Source of the DNA: a virus | DNA length: 37,558 bases | IMG/VR virus record: IMGVR_UViG_3300032311_000171 | Coordinates: 1-37,558 of that record | Reading direction: 5' to 3' (one strand) | In this document: positions 1 to 6,087 of the stretch, piece after piece | How positions within the stretch are numbered: position 1 is the stretch's first letter | How the letters are laid out: every line of letters starts with the position of its first letter | The notes under the pieces: generated by a model | Told to the model about the DNA's origin: nothing | The model's input: the letters and a program-made list of their open reading frames with translations, nothing else | The model's database searches: none | Program-made: the position numbers and the translations under genes

Positions 1-199
1 CGTCAGTCAGGTGCTTGCCGTCGATGCACAACGCCTGCATCTTCTGGTAGCCATCTATCAGGGCGCTCATCTGCTTGCCGTCTTCCTCCCTGTGCCGGCG
101 GAGGTCGGCAATCTCCTGGGCACCTTCCAGCATCAGCTCGGCCGGTTCTTCCCGTGGACGCTTGGCTGCCCACATGGACATGCGGTCTTCAATTTTCAT
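1..199 (-). CDS. Partial small coiled-coil protein (C-terminus outside window)
   Basis: Open from an ATG at 199 to the left window edge, about 66 codons and incomplete. The peptide starts MKIEDRMSMWAAKRP and is rich in charged residues with helix-forming spacing (LMLEGAQEIADLRRHREE), so a helical or coiled-coil protein is likely. Its start overlaps the end of the preceding 32-residue gene by 11 bases, which fits translational coupling. I do not recognise a family. It lies at the distal end of the leftward DNA-metabolism operon. Confidence 0.6.
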   Translation of the reverse strand, partial: MKIEDRMSMWAAKRPREEPAELMLEGAQEIADLRRHREEDGKQMSALIDGYQKMQALCIDGKHLTD

Positions 200-287
200 G
201 GTTGCTCAAGATGATGAGGAGGATGACTATGACTAGGAGGAACATGGTGAACGTGCCTTCGCCCATGGTGTCTATGAACGTCAGCAT
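189..287 (-). CDS. 32-residue single-span membrane peptide
   Basis: A very short ORF from ATG at 287 to TGA at 189. It begins MLTFIDTMGEGTFTM, continues into a solid hydrophobic segment (FLLVIVILLIILS, about residues 16-28) and ends in a short polar tail. It looks like one transmembrane helix. The ATG sits inside the stop region of the upstream 46-residue gene (ATGCTGA), and the next gene starts before it ends, so three tiny genes are chained by overlaps. A role in lysis or at the host membrane is possible but unproven. The upstream GGGG is a weak ribosome-binding site. Confidence 0.5.
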   Translation of the reverse strand: MLTFIDTMGEGTFTMFLLVIVILLIILSNHEN

Positions 288-421
288 GATCCCCACGTAC
301 TAACGAGTTTGTCCTGGAGGTTTGCGATTATGACCTTCAGCATCTGGATGTGTCTTTGCAACGTAGCGTTCTCGTTCTTCAATCGCTCCACCTCCTGCGA
401 GGAATAGTCCTGAGTCTCCAT
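281..421 (-). CDS. 46-residue leucine-zipper-like protein
   Basis: ATG at 421, stop at 281. The peptide begins METQDYSSQEVERLKNENAT and continues with LQRHIQMLKVIIANLQDKL, a convincing heptad pattern of a short coiled coil. About 122 bases overlap the end of the preceding nuclease-like gene in another frame. In that stretch the nuclease frame gives a charged tail with no visible fold, so this frame may be the functional one here. The upstream ribosome-binding site is weak. Function unknown; it could act as a small dimerising regulator. Confidence 0.5.
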   Translation of the reverse strand: METQDYSSQEVERLKNENATLQRHIQMLKVIIANLQDKLVSTWGSC

Positions 422-905
422 CGACAAGGTCCAAATAGTGATGTGGGTATAAGAGGTCGGTGAGTTGGCTGGCTGGTCTGAGGAACTTCTTGGGAGCAAC
501 GAGGGTCGGAACGTCATGCCCTCGTCCGCGGTCGAAGACAGTCTGTTCTTTCCAGCTGTTGTCCCGATCAAGGGGAGTGAGCCACACCCACTCTCCGGTT
601 GGCCGGGAGATGTAGATGTAGGCAAGGTGCTGCAATCGCTCGCGTCCAAGTCCTCGCATGTCATCAACGAACACGGTGTCATAGGGGTAATCCTCCGGGG
701 AAGTAAAAGTTAGTGACCGCTCCTTAATCTCCAAGCTGAAAAGCCCAAGTGCATCGGGTGTCTCAACGTGGTCCTTGTTCTTGTTATGAACCCTTACAAC
801 TATCTTCTTGCCATGGGCTGCCGACCTGCCCGCCTCGCGGACAGCCTCAACCCAGTTACGCTCGGCCCTGTGCCCGCCCTCAAGCGCATTCTTGAACGAG
901 CGCAT
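300..905 (-). CDS. Putative PD-(D/E)XK nuclease-like protein
   Basis: 201 residues from ATG at 905, chosen because GGAGAG lies six bases upstream; longer frames overlap the previous gene without coding character. The N-terminal half shows a helix with acidic residues (AERNWVE, residues 14-20), then TPD at 49-51 and SLEIK at 57-61. This is the spacing of the E...D...ExK active site of restriction-endonuclease-fold nucleases. Aromatic beta-rich sequence follows (HLAYIYIS, EWVWLTP). Phage enzymes of this fold include Holliday-junction and recombination nucleases, and the recombination operon context agrees. Assignment rests on the motif only. The start overlaps the HTH gene by 26 bases. Confidence 0.55.
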   Translation of the reverse strand: MRSFKNALEGGHRAERNWVEAVREAGRSAAHGKKIVVRVHNKNKDHVETPDALGLFSLEIKERSLTFTSPEDYPYDTVFVDDMRGLGRERLQHLAYIYISRPTGEWVWLTPLDRDNSWKEQTVFDRGRGHDVPTLVAPKKFLRPASQLTDLLYPHHYLDLVDGDSGLFLAGGGAIEERERYVAKTHPDAEGHNRKPPGQTR

Positions 906-1368
906 TGAGTTCTCTCCGGTGTGACGGGAGCCGCGACCGATACGTGCCGGCGACACGCAGGGCTTCGGCTTGCTCAAGGATTTCCGTGGGTGTCGGATCG
1001 CCAGGCTGAAGCCCATCGTCCAAGTACTCCAGCTCCTCGCGGATCGGCTCGGCCTCGCGGAGTTCGGCCGCACGCTCCCGTACCAGATAGGCCCAGCGGG
1101 GTGTGCGGCCAAAGATTTCCGCGATGTCCCGGTTGTCCAGCCCGTAGTCACGCATCACCACCAGGGCGAGGCGCTCAGGGCTTGGCTTGACAGGCAAGCT
1201 CCTTAGCAGACGGCATGCGCCCTTTGTCTGCTGGATGTCCAGCCCCAGGCTCATCGCTACCACCGTCGCTGACTCCTGATTGATCACCACCCGGCGGTGC
1301 AGATCGTCTGCGAAAGCCAAAGAATGCTGCAATCGAATCTCGCCATCGTCGCCAAAAGGTACGCTCAT
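880..1368 (-). CDS. Helix-turn-helix DNA-binding protein
   Basis: 162 residues from ATG at 1368, preceded by a strong purine-rich site (AAGGAGGAGAAGAAAG). Residues about 64-105 (SPERLALVVMRDYGLDNRDI, then AEIFGRTPRWAYLVRERAAE) have the shape of a sigma-like or resolvase-like helix-turn-helix. An acidic helical region follows (REELEYLDDGL). A second helix-turn-helix-like segment may lie at 31-56. A DNA-binding role is likely, either regulation of the early operon or targeting of a partner. The gene sits between the split helicase and the nuclease candidate. No close family recognised. Confidence 0.6.
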   Translation of the reverse strand: MSVPFGDDGEIRLQHSLAFADDLHRRVVINQESATVVAMSLGLDIQQTKGACRLLRSLPVKPSPERLALVVMRDYGLDNRDIAEIFGRTPRWAYLVRERAAELREAEPIREELEYLDDGLQPGDPTPTEILEQAEALRVAGTYRSRLPSHRRELNALVQECA

Positions 1369-1483
1369 CTTTCTTCTCCTCCTTGAGAAACTCGGTTGGA
1401 AACACATGATCAACATCGAACTGATTCAGAATCGCATCGACCGTCTCATCCAAGAGAAAGTCAGGACGCTTGGGGGATTCCAT
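1175..1483 (-). CDS. Small overlapping ORF of unknown function
   Basis: 102 residues from ATG at 1483, with GAGAGG four bases upstream, inside the end of the helicase gene (23-base overlap). The first 41 residues (MESPKRPDFLLDETVDAILN onward) occupy DNA used by no other gene and look coding: acidic and amphipathic. The rest runs about 190 bases through the start of the HTH gene in another frame and reads as low-complexity RRR/GGD sequence. Either this is a short acidic protein with an incidental overlapping tail, or a frameshift joins it to the next gene. Function unknown. Confidence 0.45.
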   Translation of the reverse strand: MESPKRPDFLLDETVDAILNQFDVDHVFPTEFLKEEKKDERTFWRRWRDSIAAFFGFRRRSAPPGGDQSGVSDGGSDEPGAGHPADKGRMPSAKELACQAKP

Positions 1484-2504
1484 GTCGCCTCTCCCACTCC
1501 CTGCAGAACAGACCCTTCACCCATCCGCTGATGCTCGGTGCATCGCATGCCCATCGGATGTAGTGATCTGGAAGCTGGCTCATCTTCAGCCCGCCGTACT
1601 TGCCCCGGAGAGGGTTCGTATACGTGCCGACCGGCCTCTTGCCCTTCCATGTAATGTCGATCTCTTGGCTGGCCACCCGGCCAAAGCCCCGGCCTTGCGT
1701 GTTCTTCCGCATGGCTTCGATGGCCTTGGCGGATGCGATCCGCTCGGCCTCCTTGGCGGCGATGTCAGCCATCTCCTCGGCAGTCAGTGGCTTCTTGGAT
1801 TCAGCAGCCGCCTTCTTGACTGCCTTCTTCACTTCCTCGTCAGCGGCAGGGCAGAACATGTCCACGCTGGTGACGAGAGAATGGTCGATGCTCCCCGTTG
1901 TGCAGTCCACAATCTTGAAGTGCTTCTTGGCTGATGCCGCGATGGAGATGTGCCGTGCCGCTGGAGTGCTGCCTTCAAAGTCCACAACGCCAGGCAGGGG
2001 ACGAGTCGCCCGCCCAACGCATTGAAGCCAGAAGGACCGTGAGCGTGTCGGCCTGCCAAGGATCAGGGTGGCTGTGGGTGGATAGTCAAAGCCCACGGCT
2101 ACAACTTGGCAGTTGCACAGGACCTTGGCCTCGCCTGACTTAAACGCTCGGAGTGCCTCACGCCTCTCGTCCTCGGGCTGTGTGCCGTACACGTACACGG
2201 CAGGGATGCCGTAGTTGTTGTTGAGGTAGTGGGCCGCAGCCTTCGATGACGAGACAGATGCCGTGAAGAGGACGGTCTGGCCCTCCATCTCCTCCGCCGT
2301 GATCAGGCACAGGCGTTGGATGTTGGCTTCCTTATTCAACTCGGCCTGTAGGGCCTGCTGCTGGAAGTCACCGCCAACGATCTTGATGCCAGACAAGTCC
2401 AAGGACTCCACCCGTGCTAGTTTGCACACGGGGGAAACAGCCCACCCGTATTCGATGGCCCACCGCAGGTCGTATCCGCCGACGAGTTCTTCGTAGAATT
2501 GCAT
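1461..2504 (-). CDS. Superfamily 2 helicase, C-terminal half (separate ORF)
   Basis: 347 residues. It begins MQFYEELVGGYDLRWAIEYG, the linker that in intact phage SF2 helicases follows the TATP motif. RecA domain 2 motifs follow: FTASV near 80-84, VVAVGFDYP near 134-142, and motif VI QCVGRATRP at 161-169. Then comes a Lys/Ala-rich helix (about 225-265) and a C-terminal domain. The ATP site lies in the preceding ORF, so this product alone cannot hydrolyse ATP. An AGGAG site lies six bases before the ATG, and a TGA lies one codon upstream in this frame. That favours separate translation over a simple sequencing frameshift. It overlaps the first half by 88 bases. Confidence 0.85.
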   Translation of the reverse strand: MQFYEELVGGYDLRWAIEYGWAVSPVCKLARVESLDLSGIKIVGGDFQQQALQAELNKEANIQRLCLITAEEMEGQTVLFTASVSSSKAAAHYLNNNYGIPAVYVYGTQPEDERREALRAFKSGEAKVLCNCQVVAVGFDYPPTATLILGRPTRSRSFWLQCVGRATRPLPGVVDFEGSTPAARHISIAASAKKHFKIVDCTTGSIDHSLVTSVDMFCPAADEEVKKAVKKAAAESKKPLTAEEMADIAAKEAERIASAKAIEAMRKNTQGRGFGRVASQEIDITWKGKRPVGTYTNPLRGKYGGLKMSQLPDHYIRWACDAPSISGWVKGLFCREWERRHGIPQAS

Positions 2505-3007
2505 GCCTCACTCCTGAGCATTGGCTTCCCATCCATGCGAAATGGCGTGGCTGTAAAGCCAGCGACCATTGCCCCCTTCGACTGGAAATGCGTGAGCATC
2601 TCCACCACCGCCTCGCTGCACATCATGTGTGCTTCATCAACGATCACCAGTTGGAAGTCATCGAACCTCTCGTAACGCTTCTGCCCGCCCCTCCGGGAGA
2701 GCAGCGTTTGCTTCGATGCCACCACCACCCTGGGCGAGAACCAGTCATCAGCACCCGCCCTGTACTCAGCCATCTCAATGTCAGGGTCTTCCCCGAGGAT
2801 GTCCCTGACTTTGTTCACCGCTTGCCATAGAAGTTCCTTGAGCGGGACGATGATGAGCGTGCGGCCCGGGATTCGATTCGCCAGGCTGCAGAACACCACC
2901 GTCTTGCCCGCTCCCGTGAACATGGGATTGAGCGTGGACTTCACTCCGCGTTCCATCGCGGCGATGTTGTCGCACACCACTTGCTCTTGATAGTCACGTA
3001 ACTGCAT
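2417..3007 (-). CDS. Superfamily 2 (DEAH-type) helicase, N-terminal half
   Basis: 196 residues. It carries RecA domain 1 of an SF2 DNA helicase: MQLRDYQEQV at the start (Q-motif-like RxYQ), Walker A MFTGAGKT at 29-36, motif Ia IVPLKELLWQ, Walker B DEAH at 124-127 and motif III TATPF at 152-156. After about residue 165 the reading leaves the conserved track and continues out of frame with the second half for about 28 low-value residues to a stop. Phage helicases of this type unwind replication or recombination intermediates. AAAGGA precedes the ATG, and a strong hairpin lies just upstream. Confidence 0.85.
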   Translation of the reverse strand: MQLRDYQEQVVCDNIAAMERGVKSTLNPMFTGAGKTVVFCSLANRIPGRTLIIVPLKELLWQAVNKVRDILGEDPDIEMAEYRAGADDWFSPRVVVASKQTLLSRRGGQKRYERFDDFQLVIVDEAHMMCSEAVVEMLTHFQSKGAMVAGFTATPFRMDGKPMLRSEACNSTKNSSADTTCGGPSNTGGLFPPCAN

Positions 3008-3027
3008 GTCTCATTCCTTTGAGAAGA

Positions 3028-3062
3028 CCTGGGGGCTGGGCGGAGGGTTCCCAGCCCCCAGG
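3028..3062 (-). terminator. 13-bp-stem hairpin between ssb and the helicase
   Basis: CCTGGGGGCTGGG (3028-3040) is a perfect inverted repeat of CCCAGCCCCCAGG (3050-3062) with a nine-base loop. It fills most of the 79-base gap between SSB and the helicase. In the minus transcript it is followed by TCTTCTC rather than a clean U-tract, so it may be a leaky terminator, an RNA-stability element or a processing site that lowers helicase expression relative to SSB. Confidence 0.6.
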
Positions 3063-3086
3063 CGGCGCGCACTTTCTTCCTTCAAA

Positions 3087-3428
3087 TCACCTAAAGTCCG
3101 AGAACGCTTCCTCAATGGCAGGCTCTTCACGGCGCTTCCCGCCGCACAACTGGACCTTCATTACCTTGATGACCTTCTTCGACTTGCGTTCGCCGTCCTT
3201 TTCCCAAGACTGCGTCTGAATCTCCCCTTCCACCAGCACCTGCGTGCCGCGGACGAGGTATTCCACAACGCCACCGGGCTTCCAGAACTCACAGTCGAAG
3301 AACTCAACACTGTCCTTGTAGCCGTTGACAGCGAGGCTGAACTTCGCAACCTCGTTCTCGCCGGCCATGCGACTCTCGGCATCCTTGGTCAGATTGCCGA
3401 GACAGATGAAACGCTGGTAACCGCTCAT
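3087..3428 (-). CDS. ssb: Single-stranded DNA-binding protein
   Basis: 113 residues from ATG at 3428, which overlaps the ERF stop as ATGA. The sequence has the bacterial SSB OB-fold pattern: MSGYQRFICLGNLTKDAESR, then AKFSLAVN, FFDCEFWKPG, VEYLVRGTQVLVEGEIQTQS and a final beta strand. It coats single-stranded DNA during replication and recombination. The usual acidic C-terminal tip ending DIPF is absent and the protein ends FSDFR, so interaction with host SSB partners may differ. Together with the two genes upstream it forms an exonuclease, annealase and SSB set. Confidence 0.9.
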   Translation of the reverse strand: MSGYQRFICLGNLTKDAESRMAGENEVAKFSLAVNGYKDSVEFFDCEFWKPGGVVEYLVRGTQVLVEGEIQTQSWEKDGERKSKKVIKVMKVQLCGGKRREEPAIEEAFSDFR

Positions 3429-4063
3429 GCGTGAACCTCCCAAACCTTCTGGAACTCGGCCTCAATCCGATGGAACACTTCCACCGGGATGGCCTTCTCT
3501 CTGGCACGGAGTCGCACCATGTCTAGGTGCTTCTTCGCGTGATCCTTACTCTCGGCCTCGTTGATCGCCTTGATCGCACCCTGCTGGTAGGCAAGGCTCT
3601 TGGCGTCCACCTTTGGCTCCGACTTCTTCTGCTGCTGCTGCTCACCGAGGCTGTTGCCGTCATCGTCAGCCTCGCCACTGAACCCGCCGCACAGAGCCAT
3701 CAGTAGCGTCCGCTTGGCGTAGGTCATCGCCGCCCCAAAGGACTGCATGTCGCTCTTGCCCATGAGCAAGGGAGCTGCACCGCTGATCCACTGACCGGAC
3801 GAATGACGCAGGGTTCCGATGACGATCCACTGACCAGCAACAAGGCCCGGGCGGAAGTCGGGCAGACTCAGCCCGTTCTTTGTGAGCGGCCCGCGGAGCG
3901 AGTCGCAGCACTGTGCATAACTGGCGAACTTGCTTTTGAAGTGCGGGTTCGCACTGTCATAGGCAACGATCACGTACTCTGCCTGGGCCTTGGCCAAGGA
4001 CTTGGTCAACTCCGATGTCTCGGGCGAACAACTCGGCCCGAGGATGTTGTTGTCGTAATTCAT
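3425..4063 (-). CDS. erf: ERF-family single-strand annealing recombinase
   Basis: 212 residues from ATG at 4063, overlapping the exonuclease stop as ATGA. Hallmarks of the ERF (essential recombination function) family are visible: SELTKSLAKAQAE near 18-30, ANPHFKSKFASYAQCCDSLR, LTKNGLSLPDFRP, and the signature SFGAAMTYAKRTLLMALCG followed by GEADDDGN. A Gln/Lys-rich linker leads to a helical C-terminal domain. ERF proteins pair complementary single strands made by a partner exonuclease; here that partner and an SSB are adjacent. Family assignment is confident; recombination partners in the host are not known. Confidence 0.92.
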   Translation of the reverse strand: MNYDNNILGPSCSPETSELTKSLAKAQAEYVIVAYDSANPHFKSKFASYAQCCDSLRGPLTKNGLSLPDFRPGLVAGQWIVIGTLRHSSGQWISGAAPLLMGKSDMQSFGAAMTYAKRTLLMALCGGFSGEADDDGNSLGEQQQQKKSEPKVDAKSLAYQQGAIKAINEAESKDHAKKHLDMVRLRAREKAIPVEVFHRIEAEFQKVWEVHA

Positions 4064-4911
4064 ACCTCTACGTACTCCTCTTCCTTCTTGGCCCACGCCG
4101 GGACAACGAGTTCGTTGATCTCGTTAGCGTCAGCAGGCATATACATGCCTGTGGAGCGGCGTAGACGAACCTCCTCCATGGTGTTGAGCATCCGGCGCCC
4201 GGCTGCCTCAACAAGTTCAACTGGCAGATGAAACACCTTGCAGCCGTAGGGCGGCATGGTCTGCACAAATACGAATGGCATGCGGAAGTGCGGCAGGCCG
4301 ATGGCCTTGGCAGACTCCACGTACAGCCACTCCTGTTCGTAGTAGCCGTATTCACGCGCACTAAAGAAGAGCTTGTCCCATGGCTGGGATGTGGTCTTGA
4401 GGTCCCACCACAGAATCTCGCAGCATGCGTCTGGACGGGTCTTGAGCGGATGGCCGTCAATCTCAAAGAAGACACTCACCTGTGTCTCAATGGTCTTCTT
4501 CATCAGGTCATGGGCAGCGTCGTTGCCAAGCATTGAGCCGTGCATCTGCTTGTAGGCCCACGCCTGATCAGGCGTGCAGATAATGGCCGTCTGCTGGGCA
4601 GCCCATTCCTTGTATGCCTTGGTGGACTTGGAACCATTGGCCCCGAGGACATCGTCCGGGGGGGTGACCACCATGTCCTCAAACCGCCTGCCGCCGAGGA
4701 TGCCGGTGATGATCTCGTCAAACTCAGACCCCTTGGAGGTCCCTGAGTTGCCCCCGAAAAAGGTCTTGCCCTGCTCAAGCCACAGCTGCACCTCGCCGCC
4801 GTACTTGGCGACCGTGTGCAGGAAGGACCGGGAGTCGAAGTCCGACTCCATTCGATACGCCTGGTTGCTCATGCCGATCACTTTGGTCGGCAGTTCCTTG
4901 ATAGTGGTCAT
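4060..4911 (-). CDS. RecE-like PD-(D/E)XK exonuclease
   Basis: 283 residues from ATG at 4911, with TGGAGGTG upstream. The catalytic core is TRPDA (D161), then WWDLKTT (D170, K172) and the downstream YGYYEQEWLYVESA helix (Q193). This matches RecE/exonuclease VIII-type and related phage nucleases. Such enzymes resect one strand of linear duplex DNA and hand the single strand to an annealing protein, here the adjacent ERF. The unusually spaced N-terminal half (about 1-140) has no motif I recognise but commonly varies in this group. It is the first clear gene of the recombination operon. Confidence 0.85.
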   Translation of the reverse strand: MTTIKELPTKVIGMSNQAYRMESDFDSRSFLHTVAKYGGEVQLWLEQGKTFFGGNSGTSKGSEFDEIITGILGGRRFEDMVVTPPDDVLGANGSKSTKAYKEWAAQQTAIICTPDQAWAYKQMHGSMLGNDAAHDLMKKTIETQVSVFFEIDGHPLKTRPDACCEILWWDLKTTSQPWDKLFFSAREYGYYEQEWLYVESAKAIGLPHFRMPFVFVQTMPPYGCKVFHLPVELVEAAGRRMLNTMEEVRLRRSTGMYMPADANEINELVVPAWAKKEEEYVEV

Positions 4912-4924
4912 CCGTACACCTCCA

Positions 4925-4950
4925 GAAAATGAAAGCCCCGTCCGTGGGGC
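4925..4950 (-). terminator. Hairpin with U-rich tail before the exonuclease gene
   Basis: GCCCC at 4935-4939 pairs with GGGGC at 4946-4950 around a short loop. On the minus strand it is followed by TTTCATTTTC and then the ribosome-binding site of the exonuclease gene. It fits a weak intrinsic terminator after the small membrane protein gene, or an attenuator ahead of the recombination genes. Confidence 0.45.
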
Positions 4951-4962
4951 AGGGTCGATCCT

Positions 4963-5214
4963 TCAATCCCCATCCTTGGGGCAGAACTCCTTGATCGCTT
5001 CGCCCAGATGTCCAAGCACCAGCAAGGTGCAGACGAGGCCCAATCGATTGAGCCAGAGGGCAGTGGTCAGGGCGGCGAGAAACGCCAGCCGTAGGATTCG
5101 GTGATCCCGAAGGACGCACCAAACTAGGGCACTCCGGAGAGTGCTATAGACAATTGAGCTAGGGGTGCCTGTAAGCATTTGCGGATTGTACGGAATGCGC
5201 TGGGGGGTTTCCAT
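4963..5214 (-). CDS. Small membrane protein, 83 residues
   Basis: ATG at 5214 to TGA at 4963, with AAGG and AGGGG just upstream. A polar N-terminus (METPQRIPYNPQM) leads to two closely spaced hydrophobic stretches, about 41-55 (LRLAFLAALTTALWL) and 57-70 (RLGLVCTLLVLGHL), and a short charged tail. Two short membrane spans are likely. The start diverges from the integrase with 48 bases between, so both promoters must lie in overlapping DNA. A holin-like or membrane-signalling role is possible; no family recognised. It may be the first gene of the leftward early operon. Confidence 0.55.
   Translation of the reverse strand: METPQRIPYNPQMLTGTPSSIVYSTLRSALVWCVLRDHRILRLAFLAALTTALWLNRLGLVCTLLVLGHLGEAIKEFCPKDGD
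5129..5144. promoter_or_regulatory. Perfect inverted repeat upstream of the integrase
   Basis: GCACTC-CGGA-GAGTGC is a perfect six-base inverted repeat 118 bases before the integrase ATG and inside the divergent membrane-protein gene. It could be a binding site for a regulator or an arm/core element of the phage attachment site. I could not define a convincing promoter or an attP core by eye. Confidence 0.3.
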
Positions 5215-5262
5215 CGCCCCTGCCTTCGGAGACAAAGCTCGCCGCCAGAGAGGGGTGCTCCC

Positions 5263-6087
5263 ATGCTGCTTTACCACTTCGCCCTTGACTACGCGATGAA
5301 GTCCGGGGCTTCCTCCGGGTACGCGGAACAACTTCGCGTCCTGACCAAACGACTGCCTTGGCAGGTCAGTGAACTGACCGTTGCCAACATCGACGGCTAC
5401 CTGACTCAGGCTCTCCATAGCCTTGCTCCACAGACGGTGCAAAATCACAGGAGGATGTTGATCACCCTCCGCCGTGCTGCCCTCCGAGGCAACCTGCTGG
5501 TGGACGATTGTACAGGCGAGGTTCGCCGTGTCAAGTGCCCCCGTCCGTTGCCCCGTGCTTGGAGCCATGAAGAGATACGCCGACTGATCGCGGCAGCCCA
5601 AGAAATGCCGGGCGGAACCCAGAAATGTAGATGGAAGATTCTGCTTCCAGCGTGGATTCTTGTGGCCTACAGCAGCGGTCTTCGGCTCGGAGATATGCTG
5701 ACGCTGCGACATGATTCCATCCGTGGAGCCAGAGTTGCATTGGTGATGGCCAAGACAGCCCGCCCGCATGTAGTCATGCTGGACAGCGCCGCCCTCCAGG
5801 CCATCGCATCCCTCCCAATCTCAGGCCCCCTTATCTTCGGGGGTCTGGTCGGAAGGTGCGTACTTATACGGGCGTTCAGAAGACTTGTCAAGCGGGCCGG
5901 AATGGCCGGGTCAGGGCGGTTTCTTCGCCGCTCGTCCGCGACCTATGCAGCCATCGCCGGAATGAACCCCTCGGACCACTTGGGCCACATGACCCCCGGA
6001 CTCGCACGGCGGTGCTACGTCGATCCGGTCTTGGTGGCTGAGCTGAAGAACCCGGTGCCGTCAGTCGCTCTAGCCGTTGATCCCTAG
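5263..6087 (+). CDS. int: Tyrosine recombinase / phage integrase
   Basis: 274 residues from ATG at 5263, chosen because GAGAGGGG lies seven bases upstream; an in-frame ATG at 5179 adds 28 residues without family character. An N-terminal SAM-like core-binding domain (about 1-90) precedes the catalytic domain. Box I arginine lies in SSGLRLGDML (R141), the beta-hairpin lysine in VMAKTARPH (K164), the second histidine in LGHMTPG (H242) and the nucleophile in RRCYVDP (Y252). The usual HxxR of box II is RFLRR here (R219, R222), so the first histidine is replaced by arginine. It catalyses site-specific integration or excision. It is the only plus-strand gene and converges with the 1256-residue gene (18-base overlap). 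Confidence 0.88.
   Translation: MLLYHFALDYAMKSGASSGYAEQLRVLTKRLPWQVSELTVANIDGYLTQALHSLAPQTVQNHRRMLITLRRAALRGNLLVDDCTGEVRRVKCPRPLPRAWSHEEIRRLIAAAQEMPGGTQKCRWKILLPAWILVAYSSGLRLGDMLTLRHDSIRGARVALVMAKTARPHVVMLDSAALQAIASLPISGPLIFGGLVGRCVLIRAFRRLVKRAGMAGSGRFLRRSSATYAAIAGMNPSDHLGHMTPGLARRCYVDPVLVAELKNPVPSVALAVDP

Noticed and set aside
2505-2530. Programmed -1 frameshift joining the helicase halves
   Set aside because: No slippery heptamer is visible; a ribosome-binding site and ATG at the junction explain the second half better.
5150-5200. Sigma70-like promoter for the integrase
   Set aside because: TTGAGC is present but no acceptable -10 at normal spacing could be found.
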